Below, piece after piece: positions 17,089 through 26,858 of a stretch of DNA of 64,000 nt. The DNA is from Betaproteobacteria bacterium. GTDB taxonomy: Bacteria; Pseudomonadota; Gammaproteobacteria; Burkholderiales; SG8-41. The translations under genes were made by a program, and so were the position numbers. The stretch lies in the NCBI GenBank assembly GCA_025363575.1, contig JANYDM010000084.1:14442-78441 (forward strand). Reading direction: 5' to 3'. Under the pieces are notes generated by a model. It searched no databases. It was given only the letters and a program-made list of their open reading frames with translations, and had not been told where the DNA came from. How positions within the stretch are numbered: the stretch's first letter is position 1; the number at the start of each line of letters is the position of its first letter.

Positions 17089-17973
17089 TCAGCTTGTCAG
17101 CAACTTCAATACTTCGCGGTATTTGGCGGTCGTGTTGGCGAGCACATCGGGCGGCAGCTGCGGCGCCGGATGCTTTTTATTCCATGGCTGGGTTTCGAGC
17201 CAGTTGCGCACGATCTGCTTATCGAACGACGGCGGGCTGATGCCGGTACGATACTCCGCGGCCGGCCAGAAGCGCGAGGAATCCGGCGTGAGAATCTCGT
17301 CGATCAGGAACAGTTTGCCCGTGTCGTCGACGCCGAACTCGAACTTGGTGTCGGCGATGATGACGCCCTTGGTCTTCGCATAGTCGGATGCTTCGGTGTA
17401 AAGTTGGATCGCGGCCTTTTTGACTTGAGCGGCATGCTCCGCCCCGACGATTTTTGCCGCTTCTTCGTAGGAGATGTTTTCGTCGTGCTGGCCGGCCGGC
17501 GCCTTGGTCGCCGGCGTGAAGATGACTTCGGGCAGCTTTTCTGCTTCCTTCAATCCGGCCTGCAGCTTGATGCCGCACACCATGCCGGTCTTCTGGTAAT
17601 CCTTCCAGCCCGAGCCGATGATGTAACCGCGCACCACCGCTTCTATCATCAGCGGCTTGAATTTTTTTACCACCATCGCACGGCCCTCGACCGCCACCCG
17701 CTCGTCTGCCGCGACCACCGATGCCGGGTCGATGCCGGTCAGGTGATTGGGAATTACATGGCCGAGTTTCTTGAACCACCAGTTAGACATCGAGGTCAAG
17801 ACCTCGCCCTTGCCCGGGATCGGGTCCGGTAGGATGACGTCGAATGCCGACAGGCGATCACTTTGTATCACCAGCAGCTTGTCGTCGCCGACGGCGTAGA
17901 TGTCGCGCACCTTGCCGCGATGCAGGAATTGGAGGCTTTTGAGGTTCGATTCGAACAGCGTCGCTGAGGTCAT
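17089..17973 (-). CDS. purC: Phosphoribosylaminoimidazole-succinocarboxamide synthase (SAICAR synthetase)
   Basis: A 294-residue purine-biosynthesis enzyme joining aspartate to CAIR. Diagnostic segments are [19 protein letters not shown] near the N-terminus (ATP binding), [36 protein letters not shown] and [22 protein letters not shown]. The length agrees with the single-domain betaproteobacterial form. It lies downstream of purE in the same direction. Confidence 0.96.
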   Translation of the reverse strand: MTSATLFESNLKSLQFLHRGKVRDIYAVGDDKLLVIQSDRLSAFDVILPDPIPGKGEVLTSMSNWWFKKLGHVIPNHLTGIDPASVVAADERVAVEGRAMVVKKFKPLMIEAVVRGYIIGSGWKDYQKTGMVCGIKLQAGLKEAEKLPEVIFTPATKAPAGQHDENISYEEAAKIVGAEHAAQVKKAAIQLYTEASDYAKTKGVIIADTKFEFGVDDTGKLFLIDEILTPDSSRFWPAAEYRTGISPPSFDKQIVRNWLETQPWNKKHPAPQLPPDVLANTTAKYREVLKLLTS

Positions 17974-18002
17974 GTTGATCTGCGCAGTGGATGAACGGAT
18001 GA

Positions 18003-18497
18003 TTATGAAAGTTCGGGGAGCTTCGCGGCCTTGACGGCTTCCGCCTGTTTTACGCGGAAGCCGGCGAGCTTTTTGGCGAGATCAGGATCGTTGAGCGCGA
18101 GCATTGCGACGGCGAACAGCCCCGCATTCGCGGCGCCCGCATCGCCAATGGCAAACGTCGCGACCGGAATGCCTTTGGGCATCTGCACGATCGACAGCAG
18201 CGAATCGAGCCCCTGCAGATGCTTTGACGGCATCGGCACGCCAAGCACCGGCAGCGTCGTCTTCGACGCGACGACACCCGCGAGATGCGCCGCACCGCCA
18301 GCGCCCGCGATGAAACATTGCGCGCCCTGCTTTTCGAGTCCGGCGAGCCACTCGATCAAAACGTCGGGCGTGCGATGCGCCGATAGCGCGCGCGCTTCGT
18401 AACTCACGCCGAAATCCTTCAGTTGCCGCGCAACCTGTTGCATCACATCCCAGTCGCTTGTGCTGCCCATCACGATGCCCACTTGAATTTTTTTCAC
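18003..18497 (-). CDS. purE: N5-carboxyaminoimidazole ribonucleotide mutase
   Basis: A 164-residue class I Pur[51 protein letters not shown] and the [23 protein letters not shown] segment are characteristic. The start is a GTG at 18497 with AGGAG at 18504-18508 upstream. It would rearrange N5-CAIR to CAIR and so needs PurK, which is not in this cluster although it commonly sits between purE and sua5 in relatives. Confidence 0.96.
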   Translation of the reverse strand: MKKIQVGIVMGSTSDWDVMQQVARQLKDFGVSYEARALSAHRTPDVLIEWLAGLEKQGAQCFIAGAGGAAHLAGVVASKTTLPVLGVPMPSKHLQGLDSLLSIVQMPKGIPVATFAIGDAGAANAGLFAVAMLALNDPDLAKKLAGFRVKQAEAVKAAKLPELS

Positions 18498-18599
18498 TGC
18501 AAACTCCTGTGACTGTCAGCCGCTATTTTAGCGCATACCGGCCGGCTGTTCAGCGCGCCGCGTGAAGTTGACGGATAATCCGCGGCGAGGAGATTCCCC

Positions 18600-19562
18600 A
18601 TGGCCGGACTTAAAACTATCGCTGCGCTTGCAGCTGCGTTTCTCGCGTGCGCCGCCAGTGCGCAGAACTATCCGGTCAAGCCGGTGCGCGTCGTCGTATC
18701 GTTTCCAGCGGGTTCCGGCGCCGATATCGTTGCCCGCACCATAACCCCGCGGCTGACTGAAGCCTACGGCCAGCAGTTCGTCGTCGACAACCGCGCTGGC
18801 GCATCGGGCAATCTGGGCTCCGAGCTCGTCGCGCACGCCGTGCCGGACGGTTACACCCTGCTCTTCACGCCGGCCTCCGTCGCGAGCAGCCAGGCGCTCT
18901 ATGCCACGCTCGGCTACAACCTGCAAAAGGATCTCGAGCCGATTTCGATGATCGCGTCCGCGCCCTTCGTGCTGGTGGTGCATCCGTCATTGCCCGTCCA
19001 GAACGTCAAAGACCTGATCGCAATGGCCAAGGCCAGGCCGGGCCAATTGCTTTACGCATCGACGGGCAATGGCGGCAGCCCGCATCTGACGATGGAACTC
19101 TTTAAACTGCAGGCGAAAATCGATATCGGGCACATTCCGTATAAAGGCACGCCGCCAGCGGTCACCGATCTGATCGCCGGCCAAGTGTCGATGATGTTCG
19201 CCAATACGCTGTCGGTGCTGCCCTATGTAAACTCGGGCCGCCTGCGCGCCCTTGCTATCAGTAGCGCAAAGCGCAGTGCCGCTGCACCCGCTCTGCCGAC
19301 GATTGCCGAGAGCGGCATGCCGGGCTTCGAAGCGACTACCTGGTTCGGGATGATGGCGCCATCCGGCACGCCGAAGGAAATTACCAGCCGCCTCAACGGC
19401 GAAATCCGCAAACTTGTGCAGACCAAAGCCGTAAGCGATGCGCTCATTGCACAGGGCGCCGACCCGATCGGCAGCACGGCCGGCGAATTCCAGGCCAGAA
19501 TCAAATCCGATATCGACAAGTGGGCGCGCACGATCAAGGCGGCAGGCGTGCAGGCAGAGTAA
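18600..19562 (+). CDS. Bug/TctC family periplasmic solute-binding protein
   Basis: A 320-residue receptor with a short signal peptide (cleavage near CAASAQ) and mature start NYPVKPVRVVVSFPAGSGAD. DNRAGASGNLGSELVAHA, VPDGYTLLF and HIPYKGTPPAVTDLIAGQ are as expected. A Shine-Dalgarno GAGGAG lies upstream. It precedes an MmgE/PrpD gene by about 100 bases, the first of four receptor-MmgE/PrpD pairings in the window. Confidence 0.92.
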   Translation: MAGLKTIAALAAAFLACAASAQNYPVKPVRVVVSFPAGSGADIVARTITPRLTEAYGQQFVVDNRAGASGNLGSELVAHAVPDGYTLLFTPASVASSQALYATLGYNLQKDLEPISMIASAPFVLVVHPSLPVQNVKDLIAMAKARPGQLLYASTGNGGSPHLTMELFKLQAKIDIGHIPYKGTPPAVTDLIAGQVSMMFANTLSVLPYVNSGRLRALAISSAKRSAAAPALPTIAESGMPGFEATTWFGMMAPSGTPKEITSRLNGEIRKLVQTKAVSDALIAQGADPIGSTAGEFQARIKSDIDKWARTIKAAGVQAE

Positions 19563-19664
19563 TGCCGCGCGTTTACTGACGGTATAATCAGCGCCTCCCG
19601 CGTCCGCAGAGCCCATGCCGGCGGACTTTTTCCTCACCCGTAAACTTACCTAGCGACACCGACA

Positions 19665-21041
19665 ATGAATAAAAAAGCCGCGTCGCAAATTTCGCCCGTC
19701 ATGCAGGAAGTCAGTGCCTATATCGCCGCGGCGCCGAAAAAGACCCTGCCCAAAGAAGTCGTCGAGAAAACCAAACACCATGTGCTCGATACCATAGCCG
19801 CAATGGTGTCGGGCTCGCGGCTGCTGCCGGGCAAAAAGGCCATTTCGTATATCAAAACGCTGGGCGGCGCGAAAGAAGCAACCGTCATCGGCAGCCGCTT
19901 CGTCACTACGACGATCAACGCCGCGCTCGCCAACGGCATGCTGGGGCACGCCGACGAGACCGACGATTCGCACGCGCCTTCGCTGTGCCACCCCGGCTGC
20001 GCGATCGTGCCGGCGGCGCTCGCCATGGCCGAGCGCGAACAGAAGAACGGCACTGCACTGTTGCGCGCGGTCGCGCTCGGCTACGACATCGGCACGCGCA
20101 TCAATCTTTCGCTCAATGCTTACGAATTCCGCGAAGACGGCCATTCGACGCACAGCTTCGGCCCCATGTTCGGCGCGGCTGCAGCAACCGGATCGTTGTG
20201 CGGATTCGATCAACGCCAGGTGCGTCATCTGCTGTCGTACACCGCGCAGCAGGCGTCGGGCGTGTCGTGCTGGATGCGCGACGAAGAGCACATCGAGAAG
20301 GCGTTCGACTTCGGCGGCATGCCGGCACGCAACGGCACCGCCGCCGCCGCCATGGTCGCGCACGGTTTCTCGGCGGTCGAAGACGTGTTCGCGGGCGAGC
20401 GCAATTTCTTCGTTGCTTACGGCCGCGCGCCCAAGCCCGAAGTGCTGGTGCGTGAGCTCGGCAAGACCTACGAGATCATGAACACCAATATTAAGCGCTG
20501 GTCGGTCGGCTCGCCCATGCAGGCGCCGCTCGATGCACTGCTCGATCTGATCCGCGAGCACAAGATCAAGGCCGCCGACGTCGAGAAACTCATTGTGCGC
20601 GTCTCGCACCAGGGTGCGAATACGGTCAACAACCGCCATATGCCTGATATCTGCATGCAGCATATGTGCGCCGTGATGCTGATCGACAGCTTCGTCACGT
20701 TCAAATCGTCGCACGACGAGAAGCGCATGCACAATCGCAAGGTGCTCGACATGCGGAGCCGCATCGAACTCTACGGCGACGACGAGCTCACGCGCGTGAT
20801 GCCCAGCCGCCAGGGCATCGTCGAATTGCGCCTGAAAGACGGTCGCGAATTGAAGCTGCATGTCAAAGCCGTACGCGGAACCGCCGACAGCCCGATGTCG
20901 CGCGCCGAAGTGGACGACAAGAGTTACGACCTGCTGGCGCCCGTGCTTGGCAAGGCGCGCGCGCGCAAACTCTGCGACGCCGTGTGGAACCTCGAGAAGC
21001 TCACGGATGCGCGCAAGCTGCGGCCGCTGCTTCAAGCCTGA
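19665..21041 (+). CDS. MmgE/PrpD family protein
   Basis: A 458-residue member of the MmgE/PrpD fold, whose characterised members dehydrate 2-methylcitrate (PrpD), decarboxylate cis-aconitate (CAD/IRG1) or isomerise related acids. The helical lid and active-site region include VLDTIAAMVSG, GMLGHADETDDSHAPSLCHPG and MPARNGTAAAAMVAHGFSAVEDVFAGERNFF. Length is normal. It is more distant from the other three copies than those at 27.9 and 46.1 kb are from each other. The substrate is presumably a branched or tricarboxylic acid captured by neighbouring receptors; this is inference from position. Confidence 0.88.
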   Translation: MNKKAASQISPVMQEVSAYIAAAPKKTLPKEVVEKTKHHVLDTIAAMVSGSRLLPGKKAISYIKTLGGAKEATVIGSRFVTTTINAALANGMLGHADETDDSHAPSLCHPGCAIVPAALAMAEREQKNGTALLRAVALGYDIGTRINLSLNAYEFREDGHSTHSFGPMFGAAAATGSLCGFDQRQVRHLLSYTAQQASGVSCWMRDEEHIEKAFDFGGMPARNGTAAAAMVAHGFSAVEDVFAGERNFFVAYGRAPKPEVLVRELGKTYEIMNTNIKRWSVGSPMQAPLDALLDLIREHKIKAADVEKLIVRVSHQGANTVNNRHMPDICMQHMCAVMLIDSFVTFKSSHDEKRMHNRKVLDMRSRIELYGDDELTRVMPSRQGIVELRLKDGRELKLHVKAVRGTADSPMSRAEVDDKSYDLLAPVLGKARARKLCDAVWNLEKLTDARKLRPLLQA

Positions 21042-21129
21042 GGCCACCGCATTTAAGCCGATGCACGTCGATATTTTTCCCCTGGCAAAAAGCCCCGTTC
21101 ATTAGAAATGATCCGCTTTGCAGTCCGCT

Positions 21130-22128
21130 ATGCGTAATCGAAAAAAATTGTCCGGTATGGCTTTCCATCGGCGTTCATCGGCGGTTATCGGCGGTTGCTT
21201 CCTTGCACTCGCAATAAGCGCGCAAGCGCAGCCTTACCCGACCAAGCCGATCCGCATGATCGTGATTTCCGCGCCGGGCGGCAGCACCGACATCCTGTCG
21301 CGCGCAGTCGGACGGGCACTGACTGAAAGCCTGGGCCAGACCATCGTCATCGACAATAAACCCGGCGGCGGCGGCGTCATCGCGACGGAAACGACGGCGA
21401 AAGCACCCCCAGACGGCTATACGATATTGATGTCCAATACCAGCCACTCGGTATTGCCGAGCCTGCATACGAAACTGCCGTACGACCCGATCAAGGATTT
21501 CGCGCCTGTCAGCCTGGTCGCACTCACCCATAGCCTGCTGCTGGTTCCACCGGCGCTGCCGGTAAAGAACGTGAAAGAACTGATCGCTCTCGCCAAGGCG
21601 CAGCCGGGCAAGCTTAACTACGCATCGGGCACCACGGGCGCATCCGCTCACTTCGGCGCCGAGCTCCTGAAGCTGATGGCCGGTGTCAACATTGTGCAGG
21701 TGCCTTACAAAGGGACCGCCGCGCAGCTCACCGCGCTGATGGGCAACGAAGTCCAGATGAGCTTTGTGACCATGCCGTCGGCGCTGCCGCATGTCACATC
21801 GGGCCGCTTGCGGGCCATTGCGATCGGCAGCCCGAGACGCTCGCCGACGTTGCCCGACGTGCCGACCGTCGCGGAATCGGGACTGCCCGGCTTCGACATT
21901 GCCGCGTGGAACGGCATACTTGCTCCCGCGCGCACGCCGCCGGCCATCGTCGCGCGGCTCAATGCGGCGATCGTCAAGATGGTGAATGACCCGGCCACCA
22001 AAGAGAATGCGTCCAGCCAGGGCGCGGAACTGATCAGCGACACGCCGCAGGAATTCGCCGCCTATATCAAGACGCAAATCGCGCGCTTCGCGCAGGTCGT
22101 CAAAGCGACCGGCATGCGCGCCGACTGA
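21130..22128 (+). CDS. Bug/TctC family periplasmic solute-binding protein
   Basis: A receptor of 332 residues if it starts at the ATG at 21130. An upstream TTG (21118) and an internal ATG (21157) are alternatives, and none has a clear Shine-Dalgarno. The signal peptide ends near SAQAQ, then PYPTKPIRMIVISAPGGSTD. DNKPGGGGVIATE, PPDGYTILM and QVPYKGTAAQLTALMGNE are the family landmarks. It is followed after 23 bases by an acyl-CoA dehydrogenase gene, with which it is probably co-transcribed. Confidence 0.9.
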   Translation: MRNRKKLSGMAFHRRSSAVIGGCFLALAISAQAQPYPTKPIRMIVISAPGGSTDILSRAVGRALTESLGQTIVIDNKPGGGGVIATETTAKAPPDGYTILMSNTSHSVLPSLHTKLPYDPIKDFAPVSLVALTHSLLLVPPALPVKNVKELIALAKAQPGKLNYASGTTGASAHFGAELLKLMAGVNIVQVPYKGTAAQLTALMGNEVQMSFVTMPSALPHVTSGRLRAIAIGSPRRSPTLPDVPTVAESGLPGFDIAAWNGILAPARTPPAIVARLNAAIVKMVNDPATKENASSQGAELISDTPQEFAAYIKTQIARFAQVVKATGMRAD

Positions 22129-22151
22129 GCACAACCGAAAGAGGGCCCGCC

Positions 22152-23315
22152 ATGGATTTTGCCTTAAGCGATGAGCAGAAAATGTTTTGCGATTCGGTGC
22201 GTGGATTCGCTGAAAAGCACCTCGCCGCCGGCGCGCTCAAGCGCGCGCATCAGGAAGAGCATCCGTGGGACGTGTCAAAGCTGATCGCCGGGCAGGGCCT
22301 GATGGGCATTGCGATGAAAGAGGAGGACGGCGGCCAGGGCGGCACACTGATGGATGCGATACTCGCGATCGAGACTGTCGCTCAGGTATGCCCGCGCAGT
22401 GCCGACGTGATTCAAGCCGGCAACTTCGGACCGGTACGCGTGCTCGCCGAGTACGGCACGCGCGACCAGAAAGACCGCTACCTCAAAAAAATTCTTGCCG
22501 GCGAATCGGTCATTACCGTCGGCATGACGGAGCCCGAAGCGGGCAGCGCGGTGACCGACCTCGTAACGTCGGCGAAAGCCGACGGCGCCGGTTACCGCGT
22601 CAATGGCACCAAGGTATTTCAGACCCACGCCTCGTACGCGGAAGTGATGCTGACCTACGTGCGCTTCGCTCCCGGCGTCGGTGGCATCGGCTCGGTGCTG
22701 ATCCCGCGCGATGCGGAAGGCTTCAAGCAGGGTGCGCCTTCGAAATTTCTCAACGGCGAGGACTGGGTTCAAACCTATCTCGACAACGTGTACGTTCCTC
22801 CCGAGAACGTGATGCTGAAAGAGGGCGGCTTCAAGAAGCAGATCGCCGGCTTCAACGTAGAGCGCATCGGCAATACGGCGCGTTCACTGGCGTTCGGCCG
22901 CTACGCGTACGAGCAGGCGCGGCAATGGGCGATGCAGCGCAAGCAGTTTGGCCGTCCGCTGTGCGACTTTCAGGGCCTGCAGTGGAAGTTCGCCGACATG
23001 AAAATCAAGCTCGACGCCGGCCAGCTGTTGATCTATCGCGCGGTAGCCAACGCAGTCGACGGTATCCCGTCCGCAGACGATACAGCCATTGCGAAAGCGT
23101 TCTGCAATCAGGCGGGCTTTGACATCTGCAACGAAGCGATGCAGGTCATGGGCGGCATGGGCTATACGCAGGAGACGCTGGTCGAGTACTGCTTCCGCAA
23201 ATGTCGTGGCTGGATGATCGCCGGCGGCTCGATCGAGATCCTCAAGAACCGCATCGCCGAAGGCATCTTCGAGCGCTCGTTCTCGCAGCGTCCGCCGAAA
23301 ACCGGCAAAGCGTAA
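22152..23315 (+). CDS. Acyl-CoA dehydrogenase
   Basis: A 387-residue FAD enzyme of the acyl-CoA dehydrogenase family: N-terminal helical domain (MDFALSDEQKMFCDSVRGFAEKH), central beta domain with VGMTEPEAGSAVTDL and VNGTKVFQTHASYAEVMLTY, and C-terminal helices with MQRKQFGRPLCDFQGLQWKFADM and QVMGGMGYTQETLVEYCFRKCR. At the place where many members have the catalytic Glu (IYEGTSQI) it reads IAGGSIEI, so the base may come from another position, as in isovaleryl- and long-chain enzymes. It oxidises an acyl-CoA to the 2-enoyl-CoA. It ends 13 bases before the CoA-synthetase gene, so activation and first oxidation are genetically coupled. Confidence 0.92.
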   Translation: MDFALSDEQKMFCDSVRGFAEKHLAAGALKRAHQEEHPWDVSKLIAGQGLMGIAMKEEDGGQGGTLMDAILAIETVAQVCPRSADVIQAGNFGPVRVLAEYGTRDQKDRYLKKILAGESVITVGMTEPEAGSAVTDLVTSAKADGAGYRVNGTKVFQTHASYAEVMLTYVRFAPGVGGIGSVLIPRDAEGFKQGAPSKFLNGEDWVQTYLDNVYVPPENVMLKEGGFKKQIAGFNVERIGNTARSLAFGRYAYEQARQWAMQRKQFGRPLCDFQGLQWKFADMKIKLDAGQLLIYRAVANAVDGIPSADDTAIAKAFCNQAGFDICNEAMQVMGGMGYTQETLVEYCFRKCRGWMIAGGSIEILKNRIAEGIFERSFSQRPPKTGKA

Positions 23316-23328
23316 GGAGCGCGGCGTG

Positions 23329-25443
23329 ATGACCCAGGACCACGTAGAAAGTCAGACGAACAAGGCGGCGCTGGCACGGGCGCTCTTCGAACCGAAAACG
23401 GTTGCGCTAATCGGCGCATCCGGCGATCCGAAAAAGAACACCTCGCGTCCGCAGCGTTTTCTGCGCAAGCACGGTTACACAGGCCGTATCGTGCCGGTCA
23501 ATCCCGGACGCGATGAAATCTTTGGCGAGAAAGCCTTTCCGGATCTTATGTCAGTGCCGGACGCGGTCGAGCACGCTTTCATCATGGTGCCGAAGGACGC
23601 GGTCGCCGCGGCCATTGAGCAATGCGTCCAGAAAAGAGTAACAACCGCGACGATTTACAGCGACGGCTTTGCCGAGACCGGCGACGAGGGCCGCCGCATG
23701 CAGGACGAAGTGGTGGCTATCGCCCGCGCCGGCGGCGTGCGCGTGCTGGGGCCGAATTGCATCGGCATATTGAGCATACGGCCGTCGTTCGCGCTGTCGG
23801 TCAACGCCGTGCTCGAAATGGACAACATCACGCCCGGCCCATTCGCGATCGTATCGCAGTCCGGCAGCATGACGGGCGGGTTGCTGTCGCGCGGGCTTGG
23901 CCGCGGCGCGGGCTTCTCAAAACTGATTTCGGTCGGCAACGAAGCGGACATCGGCGTCGGCGAGCTGACTGACATGCTGGTCGACGATCCCAACACCGGT
24001 ACGATTTTGCTGTTCTTGGAAACGCTGCGCGACGCCGACCGGCTGGCCCACGCCGCAAGACGCGCATATGCGGCAGGCAAACCTGTCATCGTCTACAAGC
24101 TCGGCCGCTCCGACATTGGCCAGGACCTGGCGGCATCGCATACCGGCGCGCTCGCAGGCGCGGACGAAGTAGCAGACGCATATTTCCGCGCGCACGGCAT
24201 ACTGCGCGTCGACATGCTGGAAAACCTGTTCGAATTGCCTGCCCTGATCAAAGGTCAAAAGCCCGCGTCGCGGCATCGCGTCGCGGTGATGACGACGACC
24301 GGCGGCGGCGCTGCCGCGGTCGTCGACCGGCTCGGCACTTTCGGCGTTGAAGTCGTAGCACCCTCGGACCGCGTTGCCGAAAACCTTGCGCAGAAAAAAA
24401 TCACCATCCCGCGCACGCGGTTGACCGACCTCACCCTCGCCGGCGCGAAAAAAGAAATTTACAGCGCCGTGCTTGGTGAACTGCTGGCGTCCGATCATGC
24501 CGATCTGGTGCTCGCTGTCGTGGGCAGCTCCGCGGCACTACATCCGCAAATTGCGATCGAGCCCATCGCCGAAGCCGACCGCCGCGGCAAACCGCTCGCG
24601 GCATTTCTCGCGCCGCATGCCGAAACTTCTCTGGGCCTGCTCGCCAACTCGGGTGTCGCGGGATTCCGCACGCCGGAATCGTGCGCTGACGCGATACGTG
24701 CATGGCGCGACTGGACGCCGCCGCTCGAGGTGCCCAGCACCGATGTGACAAAACTTGCCGCCGCGGCGGCACTCATAAAAACGATGCCGGGCACACAAAT
24801 TAACGAATACGATGCCTGCAGGGTTTTCTCCGCGCTCGGCATCGCGCAAGCGGCGACTGCCGTGATCGCGCAACCCGAACAGGCCGCAGGCGTCGCGTTT
24901 CCAGTCGTGGCAAAAATCCTGTCGCCCGATATTCTGCACAAGACTGAGGCGGGCGGCGTCGTCCTCAATATCGGTGACGCGCAGGCGTTGAAAGACGCCG
25001 CGATGCAGATCCTCGCGCGCGTCAAAGCCAAACATCCCGCCGCAAAGATCAACGGCATTCTCGTCCAGCGCATGGAGAAAGGGCTGGCCGAAGCCATCCT
25101 GGGCTTCCGCCGTGATCCGCAGGTCGGCCCGGTCGTCGTCCTCGGCGCCGGCGGCGTGCTCGCCGAAATCTACAAGGACATCGCGATCCGCCTCGCGCCC
25201 GTCAGTCTCGCCACCGCGCGCGCCATGGTGGACGAAGTGCGCGGCCTAGCGGTGATACGCGGCTATCGCGGTCTGCCGCGCGGCGACTGTGACGCGCTCG
25301 CCGCAGCCGTGGTTGCAATGTCGCAGCTCGCGATGCTCGCTGGGCGCGCCGTGACCGAAGCCGAAATCAATCCCCTCATCGTCAAAGCTGAAGCGCAAGG
25401 CGTAGTTGCGGTGGACGGTCTCATCGTGTTCCGCGAAAATTAG
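23329..25443 (+). CDS. Fused NDP-forming acyl-CoA synthetase (CoA-binding plus ATP-grasp)
   Basis: A 704-residue single-chain synthetase. An N-terminal CoA-binding Rossmann domain (about residues 12-140; VALIGASGDPKKNTSRP) is followed by two succinyl-CoA-ligase-like domains (about 150-450), with the phosphohistidine in ASHTGALAG near residue 270, and an ATP-grasp domain (about 485-700; FPVVAKILSPDILHKTEAGGVVLN). Such enzymes form an acyl-CoA from acid, CoA and ATP, releasing ADP (or the reverse). A GTG at 23326 directly precedes the ATG chosen; AAGGAG lies upstream. It follows the acyl-CoA dehydrogenase gene closely. Substrate unknown. Confidence 0.9.
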   Translation: MTQDHVESQTNKAALARALFEPKTVALIGASGDPKKNTSRPQRFLRKHGYTGRIVPVNPGRDEIFGEKAFPDLMSVPDAVEHAFIMVPKDAVAAAIEQCVQKRVTTATIYSDGFAETGDEGRRMQDEVVAIARAGGVRVLGPNCIGILSIRPSFALSVNAVLEMDNITPGPFAIVSQSGSMTGGLLSRGLGRGAGFSKLISVGNEADIGVGELTDMLVDDPNTGTILLFLETLRDADRLAHAARRAYAAGKPVIVYKLGRSDIGQDLAASHTGALAGADEVADAYFRAHGILRVDMLENLFELPALIKGQKPASRHRVAVMTTTGGGAAAVVDRLGTFGVEVVAPSDRVAENLAQKKITIPRTRLTDLTLAGAKKEIYSAVLGELLASDHADLVLAVVGSSAALHPQIAIEPIAEADRRGKPLAAFLAPHAETSLGLLANSGVAGFRTPESCADAIRAWRDWTPPLEVPSTDVTKLAAAAALIKTMPGTQINEYDACRVFSALGIAQAATAVIAQPEQAAGVAFPVVAKILSPDILHKTEAGGVVLNIGDAQALKDAAMQILARVKAKHPAAKINGILVQRMEKGLAEAILGFRRDPQVGPVVVLGAGGVLAEIYKDIAIRLAPVSLATARAMVDEVRGLAVIRGYRGLPRGDCDALAAAVVAMSQLAMLAGRAVTEAEINPLIVKAEAQGVVAVDGLIVFREN

Positions 25444-25485
25444 CCCTCTGCTTCATTGATCAATACAGTCGCAAGGAGGAGTGCC

Positions 25486-26847
25486 ATGCTGACTCAGAAG
25501 CTCGCCGACTACGCCGTCAAAGAACAGACATCAAAACTGCCGGCCGAGGTTTGGCATCACGCCAAGCGCGCGGTCATCGACTGGTATGCGGCCCTGCTGC
25601 CGGGCAGCTTGGTGGCCCCTGCGACGGTGCTCGAGCAGGCGCTGGCTGAAGAACTGGATCACGGCAATGCGCGGCTTGCATCCGGGCGCCGCGCCACGTT
25701 GCGCGCCGCAGCGCTGATCAACGGCGCGGCTTCGCACTCGGTCGAATTCGACGATATTTACCGCGACGCCGGCTACCATCCGGGCAGCCCGACGATATCG
25801 GCGGCGCTCGCGGCGGCGCAATCCACCGGCGCGTCCGGCGAAACGTTCCTGCGCGGCGTGATTGTCGGCTACGAAACCTCGACGCGTATCGGCGAAGCAG
25901 TAATGCCGTCGCATTACAAGTATTGGCACACCACAGGCACCGTCGGTGCATTCGGCTCGGCGGCGGCCGTGGCGACGGTGCTGGGCTGCAGCCGCGATCA
26001 GATTGCGCACGCGCTCGGCACGGCCGGCTCGTTTGCATCCGGACTGCAGCAGGCGTTCCGCTCGCAGGCGATGACCAAGCCGCTGCACGGCGGCCATGCA
26101 GCCGACGCCGGTGCGATGGCGGCGATGGGCGCGGCCAAAGGGCTGACCGGCGCGCTCGACATGCTCGAAGGCGAAGTCGGTTTCGGCGCGGCCATGAGCG
26201 TCAATCCGGACTGGACGAAAGCCACCAAAGATCTGGGCGTTGATTACCACATCACGCGCGTGACTTTCAAAAATCACGGCTGCTGCGGCCATACGTTCGC
26301 GCCCATCGACGGCGCACTGCACTTGCAGAAGCAGCACGGCTTCAGCTGGCGCGACGTCAAGCGTGTGAAGATCGCCACCTACAAGGCAGGCACCGACATC
26401 ACGGACAACGCGAATCCGGAAGGCGAATATCAGGCCAAGTTCAGTCTGCAGTACGTGACCGCGCATGCGCTGGTGCACGGCAGCGTGCGTCTCGTCGCGT
26501 TCGCGCCCGAACGCCTGCTTGATCCGGACGTGCGCGCGGTGCTCGCGAAAATCGAGGTCGTCGCCGACCCCGAGCTGTCGAAAGGGTACCCGGGCCAGCG
26601 CGCGGCACACGTCGAAATCGAGTTGAACGACGGCAAACTATTCAAGCATTTTCAGCCGACGCGCAAAGGCGATCCGGAAATGCCGCTCACTGACGACGAA
26701 GTCAACGAAAAATTTATCGAGCTGGCAATGCCTGTCATCGGCGACGTGCCGGCGCGCGAATTGCTCGCGGCGTTGTGGGCGCTCGAAAAGCGTCCCGATG
26801 CGGTGTTCGATTTCGCAGCGCGTCCGCGCGCACGCGCCGCGGGCTGA
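25486..26847 (+). CDS. MmgE/PrpD family protein
   Basis: A 453-residue protein. The ATG at 25486 is preceded by AAGGAGG, which decides it over an upstream in-frame TTG at 25456. Typical segments are KRAVIDWYAALLPG, GAASHSVEFDDIYRDAGYHPGSPTISAALAAAQ, HTTGTVGAFGSAAAVATVLG and TFKNHGCCGHTFAPIDGAL. The FDDI/HPG segment corresponds to the active-site region of PrpD and cis-aconitate decarboxylase. It sits between the CoA synthetase and a chimeric Bug receptor on one strand. Confidence 0.88.
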   Translation: MLTQKLADYAVKEQTSKLPAEVWHHAKRAVIDWYAALLPGSLVAPATVLEQALAEELDHGNARLASGRRATLRAAALINGAASHSVEFDDIYRDAGYHPGSPTISAALAAAQSTGASGETFLRGVIVGYETSTRIGEAVMPSHYKYWHTTGTVGAFGSAAAVATVLGCSRDQIAHALGTAGSFASGLQQAFRSQAMTKPLHGGHAADAGAMAAMGAAKGLTGALDMLEGEVGFGAAMSVNPDWTKATKDLGVDYHITRVTFKNHGCCGHTFAPIDGALHLQKQHGFSWRDVKRVKIATYKAGTDITDNANPEGEYQAKFSLQYVTAHALVHGSVRLVAFAPERLLDPDVRAVLAKIEVVADPELSKGYPGQRAAHVEIELNDGKLFKHFQPTRKGDPEMPLTDDEVNEKFIELAMPVIGDVPARELLAALWALEKRPDAVFDFAARPRARAAG

Positions 26848-26858
26848 GAAGCCTCGCT

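Noticed and set aside
19650..21047. A 465-codon minus-strand frame over the MmgE/PrpD gene
   Set aside because: No recognisable motif, and composition typical of an antisense frame; the plus-strand gene is clear.
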